From an uncultured Bacteroidota bacterium (GTDB lineage Bacteria > Bacteroidota > Bacteroidia > 2-12-FULL-35-15): DNA of 64,000 nucleotides. The notes beneath the pieces were generated by a model, which made no database searches, was not told the DNA's origin, and was given only the letters and a program-made list of their open reading frames with translations. This document shows positions 44,935-54,755 of this stretch, one piece after another (within the stretch, counting starts at the first letter, position 1; the number at the start of each line of letters is the position of its first letter). The DNA lies in assembly GCA_903847205.1 (NCBI GenBank), contig CAINDA010000012.1, positions 1 through 64,000 of the forward strand. Direction: 5' to 3'. Both the position numbers and the translations under genes were made by a program.

Positions 44935-47424
44935 ATGAAAACAAAATTTACCCTGACAGCACTATCCATTACTCTCAGTTTCCTGCTACTAACTTTAAAC
45001 AGCAGCGCCTTCACAACCGTCCCAGCCGGCAATGTAAGCGGTCATTGGACGCTGGCAGGCTCGCCTTATAACATTACAGGATCAGTAATAATCCCGACAC
45101 ATACAACACTTACAGTTGATCCTGGAGTAGTAGTAAGTTTTCAAACAGCATATCTCAGCATCACTGTTCATGGCCAGCTGCTGGCTGTAGGAACTTCTGC
45201 CGACACTATTACATTTACTGCATCAAGCCCTTCTGCAGGTTTCCGCGGAATACGTTTTGAACACAGCCGTCTTTACACAGGCAACGATACATCTAAATTT
45301 ATCTATTGCAAAATACAATACGGAAAGGCCGACAGCACTGATTTTACAAATGGAAACGGCGGAGGTTTATTGTTTAACAATTGGTCGAAGGCAATAGTTT
45401 CTCACAGCCTGATTACAAATTGCACTACCATTGGAAACGGCGGCGCAATTTTATGTGATTCAACAAGCAGCCCAATAATAACTTATAATACCATCTCTTA
45501 TAACTCAGCAGCACAGAGCGGTTCAGGCGGCTATGGCGGCGGGATCTGCTGCAGCGATTCCAGCAGTCCTTTAATATCCCACAATATTATTTCCAATAAT
45601 TATGCGAACGGTTATGGCAGCGGAGGCGGTATTGCCAATATGTTTTATACCAGTCCGCTGATCACTTACAATACCATTACTTACAATTCAACTGGCGGCA
45701 ACGGATTAGGCGGAGGTGTTTTTTGCGGCGGCAGCAATACTGTTATTTCACATAATATTATTTCACACAATGTATGCGGCGGACAATACTGTCATGGCGG
45801 CGGAATATGCTGCGGTGCGGGTGTTTATACCGTTATCACCTACAATACTATTACTTATAATTCAGCACTCACTGCCGATGGTTTCGGAGGGGGTATTTAT
45901 TGCGGCGACGGCGGAACCGATGGTATAGCGGGTATTACAGTATCATCCATCCGTCATAATTTAATTTCGTACAACAGCGCCATCCGTGCCGGCGGAATTT
46001 TTTGCGGTGCCGGAAGTCCTTTCGAAACAGGCGCCGACACCAGGATTTCTTCAATTGCGTATGATACCATTTCAAATAATTCTGCAGTGATTGATGCCGG
46101 CGGTATTTATTGCGGCACGTATGATGCTACTAACAACACCAGCAATATTGATACAATCTCGAATGTAACAATCACAAACAACACTGCATCCGGAGGTAAC
46201 GGCGGCGGTTTTTATTGCAGCGGAACAAACACCATAATGATGAATGTAACCATCGCGAATAATTATGCTATTCCTTCAGGTAATTATGGCGGCAATGGCG
46301 GAGGTTTATTCTGCGATGTAAACGCCAAGCCGAAATTATACAATTGTATTTTATGGCATGATACTGCTTCAGTAACCGGCGGCGGTAATGAGCTTTATCA
46401 AAACGACAGTGCAAGCGCTCCAAACTTTTATTATTCTGATGTAAGAGGTGCGCAGGCCGCTTTCGGACTTGGAACAAATATCTATTATGGTGCTTATACA
46501 AATAATATAAATTCAAACCCGAAGTTTGTGTCGCCCTCGGCAGCAGCCGGCAGCATTTATGACGGTGTAAGTGCCGATTGGCGCCTGCTTTCCGGTTCTC
46601 CCTGCATTGATACAGGCAGCCCGCTGTCTCCGTATTCATCATATCCATCAAAGGATTTAGCAGGCAGTCCGCGTATTGTAATCTGCCGGATTGATGAAGG
46701 AGTTTATGAAAATCAATACAGCACTTCAGCACCTTTAAACGTATATGTTTCAGGTGCAGCATCTATCTGCCTGCATACCTCCGAGGCACTCACAGCGCAT
46801 GGTGCAGCATCCTATGTATGGAGTCCTTCTGCAGGACTGAGTTCCACAGTAATTGCAAATCCTTCTGCAAGTCCCATAGTTAGTACAACCTATACAGTTG
46901 TTGGCACCTCAGGCATCTGCCAGGCGAAAGATACAATCAGGATAACAGTTAATACTGTTGATACTTCAGTTACAGTTTCGGCAGGCACCTTAACAGCAAA
47001 TGCAAATGCAGCCGCTTATCAATGGATAAACTGCGGAGCTGGAACAGCCATTACCGGCGCGGTAAACCAAAGTTATACAGCTTCAGCGAGCGGTAATTAT
47101 GCAGTAATCGTTACTCAAAACGGATGCTCAGATACCTCATCATGCTATAGTTTAATCACTACAGGCATAAGCAGATTAAATACTGAAAATGCTTTTACAA
47201 TTGCACCGAATCCTTTTTCGTTTGAAGCCTCAATCACCTTTAACAGCGAACAAAAAAACACAACAGTAAAATTGATGGATGTATTAGGTAAAGAAATAAG
47301 AACAATAATCTTTTCAGGAAAACAATTACAATTGGAAAAAGGAGAAATAAAGAGCGGAATTTATTTTGTGCAGATAACAGATGAAAAGAAAAATGTTGTT
47401 ACTAAAAAGGTTGTAATAGAATAA
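44935..47424 (+). CDS. T9SS-secreted parallel beta-helix protein
   Basis: An 829-residue exported protein. ATG 44935 opens a clean signal peptide ending NSSAF; the frame extends 55 codons upstream into the previous gene but without protein character. Residues ~20-110 are a capping domain like that of the protein ending at 16308 (PAGNVSGHWTLAGSPYNITG). Residues ~110-590 are right-handed beta-helix coils with NTISYNSA turns and many Gly and Cys residues (GGGIYCG, GGGICC). An IDEGVYENQ motif closes the helix. Ig-like segments and a type A sorting domain (IAPNPFSFEA ... GIYFVQI ... KKVVIE) follow. Beta-helices are common in polysaccharide-active and adhesive proteins; no catalytic site is identifiable. 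Confidence 0.88.
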   Translation: MKTKFTLTALSITLSFLLLTLNSSAFTTVPAGNVSGHWTLAGSPYNITGSVIIPTHTTLTVDPGVVVSFQTAYLSITVHGQLLAVGTSADTITFTASSPSAGFRGIRFEHSRLYTGNDTSKFIYCKIQYGKADSTDFTNGNGGGLLFNNWSKAIVSHSLITNCTTIGNGGAILCDSTSSPIITYNTISYNSAAQSGSGGYGGGICCSDSSSPLISHNIISNNYANGYGSGGGIANMFYTSPLITYNTITYNSTGGNGLGGGVFCGGSNTVISHNIISHNVCGGQYCHGGGICCGAGVYTVITYNTITYNSALTADGFGGGIYCGDGGTDGIAGITVSSIRHNLISYNSAIRAGGIFCGAGSPFETGADTRISSIAYDTISNNSAVIDAGGIYCGTYDATNNTSNIDTISNVTITNNTASGGNGGGFYCSGTNTIMMNVTIANNYAIPSGNYGGNGGGLFCDVNAKPKLYNCILWHDTASVTGGGNELYQNDSASAPNFYYSDVRGAQAAFGLGTNIYYGAYTNNINSNPKFVSPSAAAGSIYDGVSADWRLLSGSPCIDTGSPLSPYSSYPSKDLAGSPRIVICRIDEGVYENQYSTSAPLNVYVSGAASICLHTSEALTAHGAASYVWSPSAGLSSTVIANPSASPIVSTTYTVVGTSGICQAKDTIRITVNTVDTSVTVSAGTLTANANAAAYQWINCGAGTAITGAVNQSYTASASGNYAVIVTQNGCSDTSSCYSLITTGISRLNTENAFTIAPNPFSFEASITFNSEQKNTTVKLMDVLGKEIRTIIFSGKQLQLEKGEIKSGIYFVQITDEKKNVVTKKVVIE

Positions 47425-47487
47425 GATTGCGGGTTAGACGAAGATATTATAGAACAAAGAACAGCAAAGGAATCGATTCAAGTCTTT
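47421..47487. repeat. Dispersed element after the beta-helix gene (copy 1)
   Basis: The ~65 bases spanning the stop codon and 3' flank (AAGATTG ... CAGCAAAGGAAT ... CAAGTCTTT) match the flank of the next gene in plan and partly in sequence, with imperfect inverted ends. Confidence 0.5.
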
Positions 47488-47527
47488 TAAAATGAAAACA
47501 AGAAATTTGATAATAAAAATTAGAGAG

Positions 47528-48430
47528 ATGAAAAAGGTACTAATATTTTTTGCTGTGATTTCTCTTTCTATTATAAACTTGAATTGTTTTGCCCAACTGA
47601 CAATGACTCATGGAGATGTTTATAATTACAATGTGGGTGATATTTTTTTAATAAGAAGTTATTGTCACAACGTGTCAGGAAATCAATTTGATCCAACAGA
47701 TACACTGTATGAAAAAACATCTATTTTAAATAAGTACTTTTCTTTAAACTCAGATACAGTTTTTTATAATTGTTTAGTGAAAACAAAATATGTTCAACCT
47801 GCTCAATGGGCGTCACCTCCTTTTATAGTAACGTATCATAATATTACTGATACATTAGTTTATACTGATTTACATTCACCAATACAGAATTATCCTTTTA
47901 TGATAACTTATCCTTGCTACAGAGATAGCATTGATAGTATTTACAGTCAACCTTATACTTATTGTTCAAGAAAAATATGGCATAAAGAATATATTTCAGG
48001 TACAAATTGTTTTGAAGAACCTTTTCAAAAATATGATTATGTAGAAGGTTGCGGCGGTCCATATCATTATTATTTTGATGCCTCGAGCGGATGTTTGAAT
48101 TATCGAAATTTAATCTATTACAAAAAAGGAAGTGATACTTGCGGAGCAAATATTTCTTTTACCACAGAAGTTGCAGCACTCGCAAATTTAGAATCTGAAA
48201 TAAATATTTTCCCAAACCCTGCCAGCTCATTCACGACTATTATATTTTCAGAACAACAAAATCAAACCTGTTTAATAATAACAGACATACTTGGTAAAGA
48301 AATAAAAAGATTAAATTTTACTGGAAGACAGCTGCGAATTGAAAAAGGAGAAATAAGCAACGGTATTTATTTTGTGCAGATAACAGATGAAAAGAAAAAT
48401 GTTGTTACTAAAAAGATAGTAATAGAATAA
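47528..48430 (+). CDS. Small T9SS-secreted protein of unknown function
   Basis: A 300-residue exported protein. ATG 47528 gives a signal peptide ending NCFAQ; an upstream ATG at 47492 adds 12 charged residues and is less likely. The mature region (~24-220) has no recognised domain; it is rich in Tyr, Thr and aromatic residues, with several Cys, and repeated 'DT-L-Y' strands, suggesting a beta fold. The C-terminal ~75 residues are a type A sorting domain (IFPNPASSF ... GIYFVQI ... KKIVIE). A 51-base run in this domain is identical to the preceding gene. The substrate-facing function is unknown. Confidence 0.85.
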   Translation: MKKVLIFFAVISLSIINLNCFAQLTMTHGDVYNYNVGDIFLIRSYCHNVSGNQFDPTDTLYEKTSILNKYFSLNSDTVFYNCLVKTKYVQPAQWASPPFIVTYHNITDTLVYTDLHSPIQNYPFMITYPCYRDSIDSIYSQPYTYCSRKIWHKEYISGTNCFEEPFQKYDYVEGCGGPYHYYFDASSGCLNYRNLIYYKKGSDTCGANISFTTEVAALANLESEINIFPNPASSFTTIIFSEQQNQTCLIITDILGKEIKRLNFTGRQLRIEKGEISNGIYFVQITDEKKNVVTKKIVIE

Positions 48431-48497
48431 GACTTCAGTTTAAGCGGGGATAGTTTGTAACGAAGCGCAGCAAAGGAATAGGACTGGAGTCTTTCTA
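48427..48497. repeat. Dispersed element after the 47528 gene (copy 2)
   Basis: AAGACTTCAG near the stop codon and CTGGAGTCTT at the other end are inverted ends with one mismatch, around AGCGCAGCAAAGGAAT. The arrangement repeats that after the previous gene. It separates convergent genes and may act as a weak terminator. Confidence 0.55.
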
Positions 48498-48902
48498 AAA
48501 ATCCCGATGCTCTTTCACATAACCGGTAATATAATCAACAATCTCTTTAGTATCTGTTCCGGGAGGAAACAGCTTGCCTACGCCCTGTTCATTTAAGCTT
48601 AGCATATCTTTAGAAGGAATAATACCGCCGCCAGTAAGCAGCACATCATCCATTCCTTTTTCTTTCATCAGTGTAATTATTTTCGGGAAAACAGTATTAT
48701 GTGCTCCTGAAAGAATGCTTATGCCTATTGCATCCACATCTTCCTGCAAGGCTGTATTTACAACCATTTCAGGAGTCTGCCTGAGTCCTGTATAAATTAC
48801 TTCCATGCCGGCATCACGTAAAAAAGAGGCGATAACTTTTGCGCCGCGGTCATGTCCGTCAAGGCCGACTTTTGCAATTAAAACTCTTATAGGTCGCTTC
48901 AT
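48495..48902 (-). CDS. Cobalamin-binding subunit, methylmalonyl-CoA mutase C-terminal type
   Basis: A 135-residue stand-alone B12-binding domain. It has the cobalamin signature DGHDRG, in which His is the lower axial ligand of cobalt, together with SILSGAHN and LLTGGGIIP. The sequence order matches the C-terminal domain of methylmalonyl-CoA mutase-type enzymes. ATG 48902 is preferred over a longer frame starting at 48944, whose 14 extra residues do not match the family. It should pair with a separate catalytic subunit encoded elsewhere, carrying out a B12-dependent acyl-CoA isomerisation (such as methylmalonyl-CoA to succinyl-CoA). No partner gene is in view. Confidence 0.92.
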   Translation of the reverse strand: MKRPIRVLIAKVGLDGHDRGAKVIASFLRDAGMEVIYTGLRQTPEMVVNTALQEDVDAIGISILSGAHNTVFPKIITLMKEKGMDDVLLTGGGIIPSKDMLSLNEQGVGKLFPPGTDTKEIVDYITGYVKEHRDF

Positions 48903-49044
48903 AATACAATCGGAATAGGCTGCGAATATACGAAAACAAACCAAGAAGTTTTTTCGGCCGTTGTTTTTTGAGCTCGTAAAACCGAAATTATTTTTGCATA
49001 TATTAGCTCTTTATTTCAATCTAACAGCCTTCTAAAACAATTCA

Positions 49045-52000
49045 ATGAAAAAAATAATTCTTATAATCAGTTTATTTTTCATTTATAACTCCCTGTTAAA
49101 GGCTCAGAGTATCCAGCTTTTTACAGAGGATTTCCAAACCGGCGGCAGTTCCTTTACACTGAATGGTGCAGGGCCAGGCAGCAGCACCGGTAACAACCAA
49201 TGGATTGTAAATAATCAGTACATCGGTGCTCCTGCATATCCCAATACTATGCGTGAGGACAGCACCTACAGCGGGACCATAGGCAATGCACCTTTCGGAA
49301 GTTACCTTCATATCCATGATGTACCTTCGGGGATACTGAATGGCAATTATGATCCGGCTTCACAGTCCGATAATTTTGCATACATGACGGCGGGCTTGTG
49401 TACATTGGGCATGGATTCGGTTCACTTCAGTTTTTTCTACCTCTGCGAAGGATCTGCCGGAGCTTACGGCAAGGTTTATTACAGCGCCAACAACGGCCCC
49501 TGGATTCAGATGGGACAGGCGCAGTATAACAATAAATACAAATGGAAATATGAAGATATAACCGATGCCGCATTCAGCAATATCGGCAATCTCCGTTTTG
49601 GTTTCCGCTGGGAGAATAATGCAGGCACACCGCCGAGTTCACAGTCGTTTTCAATTGATGATATTAATATTGTTGCAAGTTATAACACCATTACCCCCGT
49701 TACTGTTACTGTTGACAGCGTTACACCCAACCCTGTATGCCAGGGCACTTATGTTTCAATTAATTATCACCTCTCCGGTGCTCTATGCGACGGTTCTTAC
49801 TTAATTGAATTATCAAATTCCTCCGGTACTTTCCCGGGGCCTTATAACAACTGGATTTACAACATCTCTTATCCGCAGACCAGCGGCTCAATTTCTATTC
49901 AGTTGCCGAACGGTGCAGCACCGGCGGCCTGTTATAAAATACGGATAAGCCGGACGTCGCCGGCGCCTGTAATAACAGGCATTGCAAGTCCATGCTTTAC
50001 TATTCAATACTGCGCCAACGTTATTACAACGCTGCAGCCTGTAGTAACTATGGATCCCAACCCGGTATGTATCGGCAGCGCTATTGATATTCCTTTTTAT
50101 TCAACAGGTGTTTATACGTTTAATACTTATACAGCCCAGCTTTCCGATTCAAACGGAACTTTCGCGGCCACACCCCCTGTAGTTGGCACTTCTAACAATT
50201 CCACTACTTACGATCCTTCTTTAGGTTCGCTCCCGGGTTCGGTTTCAGGGCAGATTCCTGTTGTGCCTGCCGGATGTAATTATTATATCAGGGTTGTATC
50301 AAGCAGTCCTGTTGCAACAGGAAGCCAGTATGGGCCTTTCTGTATCAGGCAGTGCGACATCACCACCAATAATAAGCAGGATCTTAGTTACTGCGTTACC
50401 GACTGTTCTGTTGCTCCATTGGGTCAAAACTCAATAATCCCTGTTGATGAAAATACTTTTAACAGCACTTCTGTTTATAATTTTGGAAATGTATTCACCA
50501 CGCAGTTATTGAGTTCACAGGATTTTTCTCAGATAGGTGCAAATGGTATTTTAGGCTCCAGGCCGGCAACGCATGATACTACTTTAAGGGTGCATATTCC
50601 CTGTAAGGACAGTCTGCCCATACTCGGCATACCAACAGGCATGAACTACATGCGTGTTATCGCAACCAATTCAAGCACTCCCGGCAATGCTGAAGGAAGT
50701 CTTATCAGAGTAACCATCGGTGCAACCCACACTGCCGCACCTGTAATACAATCGTATGATTACAGTGCACCGTACGACTTCAGCCTTCCTTATCCCTGGA
50801 AGCCTATGAAAGATACTTTTTGCGTTGGCGATGCGGTTATCTTTTATTTCAGCCCTTACAATTATTCCGATCTTTCGTCTTACGAATGGGCAAGCCCGCA
50901 GTTCAATGGCGGCAATCCTTTTTCGGCAACACCTCCCAATTCAGACCAATCGCCTTATGTATGGACATTGAATGCTCCCGGTGTTTTTAAAATAAGGGTG
51001 AGAGAAAAAAATAATGGATGCAACGGTCCGTGGTCAACCTGGGATTCGATTCTTATTCAAGGCCCGCCTAACGTTTTGATCAGCGGTCCAACACCCGTCT
51101 GCCAGGGCGATACCAATCATTTCCAGGTGCCGTTTGAAAACAATACCTATTACCACTGGACGGCAAACAGCGGGATAATTGTGGATACTTCCAACAATGT
51201 GATTGATATTAAATATCCGAACATAAGTCCGCCTTCTTATACGATAACAATTCATGCAATAAATTCATGCGGTTCATCATCGGCTGTAAAAAATATTCAG
51301 GTAAAAGCGCATCCAATTGCTAATGCAGGGAATGATACAATAATATGCATCAGCCAGCAGGCGGCGCTGAGTACGCCTACAGGCCTTGGTTATCAATATT
51401 CCTGGACAGATCACTCCAGCATTATCAGCTCAGTCCGAACGGCAGCGCCGTCACCCGCAGTAACTACTACCTATACGGTTACGGTTACAGGGCCTGGCGG
51501 ATGTAAAACAAAAGATTCGGTAAAAGTTCAGGTGAGAACGCCCACTCACGCTGTTTATGCCGACAGCACCTGCCCGAGCGGAGATTACCCTATTCAATTA
51601 ATTGCGGACAGCCTTGGTACTTATTTATGGAGCAACGGCGCTTCAACACAGAACATTTCAGTAACGGATACCGGCACGTATGTTCTTAACATCCGCCTGC
51701 CGAATGCAGTATGCCCAAGAATAATAACATATAATGTGAAGCAGGATGTATGCCCTGTGGAATTAGTACTGCCGAATGTGTTTTCGGCGAACAACGACGG
51801 CATCAATGATTTTTTCACACCGCTTTCTCCTGGCAAATACGGCGTGTACAATTTTGATAAATTTAATATAAAGATTTACGACAGGTGGGGTAATTTAATT
51901 TTTGAATCAACAGATCCTGCCTTCAAATGGAACGGGACTAACAAATCGGGAAAACCTTTATCAGACGGTGTTTACTATTATATTGCAGAGTCCTCTTTAA

Positions 52001-52050
52001 ACGGCACTGCCAATAAAGCGAAAACGGGCTTCATTACTTTAACAAGATAA
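49045..52050 (+). CDS. Large secreted protein with gliding-motility C-terminal domain (T9SS type B)
   Basis: A 1001-residue exported protein; signal peptide ends LLKAQ. Residues ~22-215 resemble a jelly-roll/choice-of-anchor domain (FTEDFQTGG ... FSIDDINIVA). Several Ig-like or PKD-like beta domains follow (~220-890), some with paired Cys (VTPNPVCQGTYVSI, MDPNPVCIGSAIDI). The last ~95 residues form the CHU_C/gliding-motility domain: LPNVFSANNDGINDFF, KIYDRWGNLIFES and SDGVYYYIAE. This is the type B T9SS sorting signal, which exports proteins such as SprB. An adhesin-like surface role is inferred. It is followed by another CHU_C gene and an NtrY-like kinase on the same strand. Confidence 0.88.
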   Translation: MKKIILIISLFFIYNSLLKAQSIQLFTEDFQTGGSSFTLNGAGPGSSTGNNQWIVNNQYIGAPAYPNTMREDSTYSGTIGNAPFGSYLHIHDVPSGILNGNYDPASQSDNFAYMTAGLCTLGMDSVHFSFFYLCEGSAGAYGKVYYSANNGPWIQMGQAQYNNKYKWKYEDITDAAFSNIGNLRFGFRWENNAGTPPSSQSFSIDDINIVASYNTITPVTVTVDSVTPNPVCQGTYVSINYHLSGALCDGSYLIELSNSSGTFPGPYNNWIYNISYPQTSGSISIQLPNGAAPAACYKIRISRTSPAPVITGIASPCFTIQYCANVITTLQPVVTMDPNPVCIGSAIDIPFYSTGVYTFNTYTAQLSDSNGTFAATPPVVGTSNNSTTYDPSLGSLPGSVSGQIPVVPAGCNYYIRVVSSSPVATGSQYGPFCIRQCDITTNNKQDLSYCVTDCSVAPLGQNSIIPVDENTFNSTSVYNFGNVFTTQLLSSQDFSQIGANGILGSRPATHDTTLRVHIPCKDSLPILGIPTGMNYMRVIATNSSTPGNAEGSLIRVTIGATHTAAPVIQSYDYSAPYDFSLPYPWKPMKDTFCVGDAVIFYFSPYNYSDLSSYEWASPQFNGGNPFSATPPNSDQSPYVWTLNAPGVFKIRVREKNNGCNGPWSTWDSILIQGPPNVLISGPTPVCQGDTNHFQVPFENNTYYHWTANSGIIVDTSNNVIDIKYPNISPPSYTITIHAINSCGSSSAVKNIQVKAHPIANAGNDTIICISQQAALSTPTGLGYQYSWTDHSSIISSVRTAAPSPAVTTTYTVTVTGPGGCKTKDSVKVQVRTPTHAVYADSTCPSGDYPIQLIADSLGTYLWSNGASTQNISVTDTGTYVLNIRLPNAVCPRIITYNVKQDVCPVELVLPNVFSANNDGINDFFTPLSPGKYGVYNFDKFNIKIYDRWGNLIFESTDPAFKWNGTNKSGKPLSDGVYYYIAESSLNGTANKAKTGFITLTR

Positions 52051-52140
52051 ATCCGCTAAGCCTGGTACTCTGGTGCAGAATGCTCAAACGGCTGAAGCGC
52101 CCACCTGCAGAGGGAGGGGCGCAGAAATTTTAAACGGGCA

Positions 52141-54738
52141 ATGAAAACAACAAAAAACAAATCCTGCATTTATTCTCTCTCTTCCTTTAAGGAAGGGCAG
52201 GGCAGGGGTTTGTTTTTATTTTGTTTTGTTTTTGTTTTTAAATTTGCCTGCGCACAGAATGTGCCTGCCAAAGCAATTACTCAGACTATGCTGCTGAAAG
52301 GTGCTGTAAATGCAGATGTTTCCGGAATTTATTCTTCCCGCACGGGATATAAAAAAAATAATTCATCCAGTACAGCCTCTGATCTTCCCTCCGATTTTCC
52401 CAGGCCTGATGAGCATTACAAAGAAGTAATTGGTAAAAGAACATTAGCTTCCAGAACATTTGTAAATGATAAGGGAGGTGTTATTATTAAAAACGGTTCT
52501 AAGAATCTGAATTATCCTGACAGGGAAAATAAACTCCAGCCGATAAGTGCAAAACTTTCTTCAGGCAAAGCAGTTGATTCTCCTGCTAAAACCTCATGGA
52601 CAGCCTCGCATCAGGAATTCCCAGCTTTTCTGAATTACGATGGAAGTACTGGTTTTACTGCTGATGAAAAAAATAAAATTGTTTTTAATAAGAACTGCAC
52701 CATCAATGATGCAGCAATTAATTGCAGTGATTTTACGGTAGGGGAAGATGGAATGCTTGTAAATAATGCTGCTGCAGGCATAGATAAAAAAATAATGTTT
52801 TCGGAAAACACTGTCGAAACAGATTATATCATTCATAAGCCTCTTGATTTGAATAATAAAGATCTTGTCATTTCTGAAGAAATTGAATTGCCTGAAGGAT
52901 ATAAAATCCTGGAAGAAGCCACCTCTCCCCAGCCCTCTCCGCAGGAGAGGGAGAATAAATACGCAGGTCAAAACTTCAGCCCCCTCTCTTGTGGAGAGGG
53001 GATTAAGGGGAGAGGTTCTGATTATGTTGTTTACTCTTCTGATAATAAAGAGAAAGCAAGATTCAATGCGCCTGTTTTTTATGATGATTCTAAAGCCTTT
53101 ACTTTCGGCCGATACAAGCTGATAAAGGAAAATGGTAAAATTATTTTGCAGCTGATTATTCCTGAAAGATGGTTAAACGATGCAGAAAGAATTTACCCTG
53201 TTACAATAGACCCGCTTGTTACGGGGCCGGTTTCTCTTTACCCTCCTAATCCAATGAATTCATGTGTTCTGCCAACTTATGCATCCGACAGTATGCTGGT
53301 AACAATTCCGGGGCGCATAACCATTACAAGTTTTATTGTGGAAGACAGCTATTTTGCAGATGCTTTAACAAGCCCGCCGGCATTGATGGAATATGGGCAC
53401 ATGGGGCTTTCTTCAGTCTGCGGAGGTGTTACATTTTCCTGCCAGGGAACGGCAGCGGATTCTTCAGGTACTTGTTATTTGGTTGCGAATACTGATTTGT
53501 CGGGCCAGTTATCCTGCTGTTTCAGCCCATCTTGCAGTGACCAAACATTTTACCTGGTACACAGCTTAGCCAGAAACAATTACGGGCCGGGATGCAATCC
53601 TAATTATATATACTACAGTCCGTACGGCCAATACCCTTTCAGTGCCTATATAATCGGCAGAACTGTTGAAACGGCGCAGTCTGAATGGTCAGTTTCTCCG
53701 CTGACAATCTGTTCTGATATCTGTACACTTTCTTTGAATGTTAGCACGAAGCATGGTGTTCCGCCATATACCATTACTCACCCATGGGCTGCAGGCTCTG
53801 CCCAGTATGGCACAGCGACGGGTTCCTGCAATAGTATAGGTTCTCATACCATTTCTTTAACAATCCCGAACTGCCCACCTACCTGCGGAACTAACCCATC
53901 CATAAGTGTTCCGCCTCCTTTAGTTATTGATGTTTGCGGAGATACCGTAAAATTTTTGAATAACAAACCTGTTACTGTAAAACCTGTACCGGTTGCAACG
54001 GCAAGTACAGTAAGCGTCTGCACGGGTCATCCATTAACTATACCTGTTTCTTCCTGTGTTACTGGCAGTACTTTTCAATGGACAGGAAGCAACGCAAGTC
54101 TCGGTACCGGAAATATAACTGACAATGTTTCGAATAATGGACTGCTGCCTATTACAGTGAACTATACAGTTACTCCCACAGCAAACGGCTGTACAGGTCA
54201 GCCAATAACTGTTTCGGCAGAGATAGATCCCAAAGCTGTGATTACTGGAAGCCTTGATGATACTATTGATCCAGGAATTGCTGCGCCCTTAATGGCATCC
54301 GGCGGTGTAACCTATATTTGGAACCCTTCAAACGGCTTGAGCTGCAGCACCTGTCCAAACCCGTTGGCAGCGCCTGTAATCACAACCAGTTATTTTGTTA
54401 CCGGCACAAATGAATACGGCTGTTCGGCTTCGGATACTATTACTGTTTTTGTTACTCAGGGCGGAGAGGTGCTGTATATACCCAATTCATTCTCTCCTGA
54501 TGGAAATACTTTAAACGATAAGTTCTGTGTTTACGGCACATCCATTAAAACTATTGATCTTCAGATTTTCGACAGGTGGGGAGAATTAATTTTTAAAAGC
54601 AATGACATAACAAAGGGATGGGATGGAACTTTTCATGGAGAAGATATAGAAGGCGGGGTTTATGTGTATATTGTGAACTGTGAATACATGAGCGGGAAAA
54701 CTGCTCACAGAAAAGGGATTGTAACTGTACTGCGGTAA
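52141..54738 (+). CDS. Secreted protein with gliding-motility C-terminal domain and in-frame palindromic inserts
   Basis: An 865-residue T9SS type B protein. Its N-terminus is odd: residues 12-23 (SLSSFKEGQGRG) are a translated GC-rich palindromic element directly before the hydrophobic part of the signal peptide (ending ACAQ). Residues ~260-294 are a second insertion, TSPQPSPQERE and FSPLSCGEGIKGRG, encoded by two more such elements and lying between otherwise continuous sequence (EGYKILEE and SDYVVYSS). The ~30-370 region resembles a conserved beta domain found in large Bacteroidota surface proteins; later parts are Ig/PKD-like (~480-770). The end (IPNSFSPDGNTLNDKF ... IFDRWGELIF ... EGGVYVYIV) is the CHU_C domain. 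Role: probably surface adhesin or structural. Confidence 0.87.
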   Translation: MKTTKNKSCIYSLSSFKEGQGRGLFLFCFVFVFKFACAQNVPAKAITQTMLLKGAVNADVSGIYSSRTGYKKNNSSSTASDLPSDFPRPDEHYKEVIGKRTLASRTFVNDKGGVIIKNGSKNLNYPDRENKLQPISAKLSSGKAVDSPAKTSWTASHQEFPAFLNYDGSTGFTADEKNKIVFNKNCTINDAAINCSDFTVGEDGMLVNNAAAGIDKKIMFSENTVETDYIIHKPLDLNNKDLVISEEIELPEGYKILEEATSPQPSPQERENKYAGQNFSPLSCGEGIKGRGSDYVVYSSDNKEKARFNAPVFYDDSKAFTFGRYKLIKENGKIILQLIIPERWLNDAERIYPVTIDPLVTGPVSLYPPNPMNSCVLPTYASDSMLVTIPGRITITSFIVEDSYFADALTSPPALMEYGHMGLSSVCGGVTFSCQGTAADSSGTCYLVANTDLSGQLSCCFSPSCSDQTFYLVHSLARNNYGPGCNPNYIYYSPYGQYPFSAYIIGRTVETAQSEWSVSPLTICSDICTLSLNVSTKHGVPPYTITHPWAAGSAQYGTATGSCNSIGSHTISLTIPNCPPTCGTNPSISVPPPLVIDVCGDTVKFLNNKPVTVKPVPVATASTVSVCTGHPLTIPVSSCVTGSTFQWTGSNASLGTGNITDNVSNNGLLPITVNYTVTPTANGCTGQPITVSAEIDPKAVITGSLDDTIDPGIAAPLMASGGVTYIWNPSNGLSCSTCPNPLAAPVITTSYFVTGTNEYGCSASDTITVFVTQGGEVLYIPNSFSPDGNTLNDKFCVYGTSIKTIDLQIFDRWGELIFKSNDITKGWDGTFHGEDIEGGVYVYIVNCEYMSGKTAHRKGIVTVLR
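52180..52206. repeat. Palindromic element inside the signal-peptide coding region
   Basis: CTTCCTT/AAGGAAG near 52190-52204 in a CTCTCTCTT...GGGCAGGGG context. It is translated in frame as part of the 52141 protein. Confidence 0.55.
52918..53018. repeat. Two palindromic elements inserted in frame in a coding region
   Basis: CCCTCTCC/GGAGAGGG (52933-52951, 3-base loop) and CCCCTCTC/GAGAGGGG (52981-53001, 5-base loop) are each perfect 8-bp stems, 29 bases apart, flanked by CTCTCCCC and ATTAAGGGGAGAGG. They add about 35 codons to the 52141 gene without disrupting the frame. Confidence 0.85.
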
Positions 54739-54755
54739 ATTTAAAGATTTAATAA

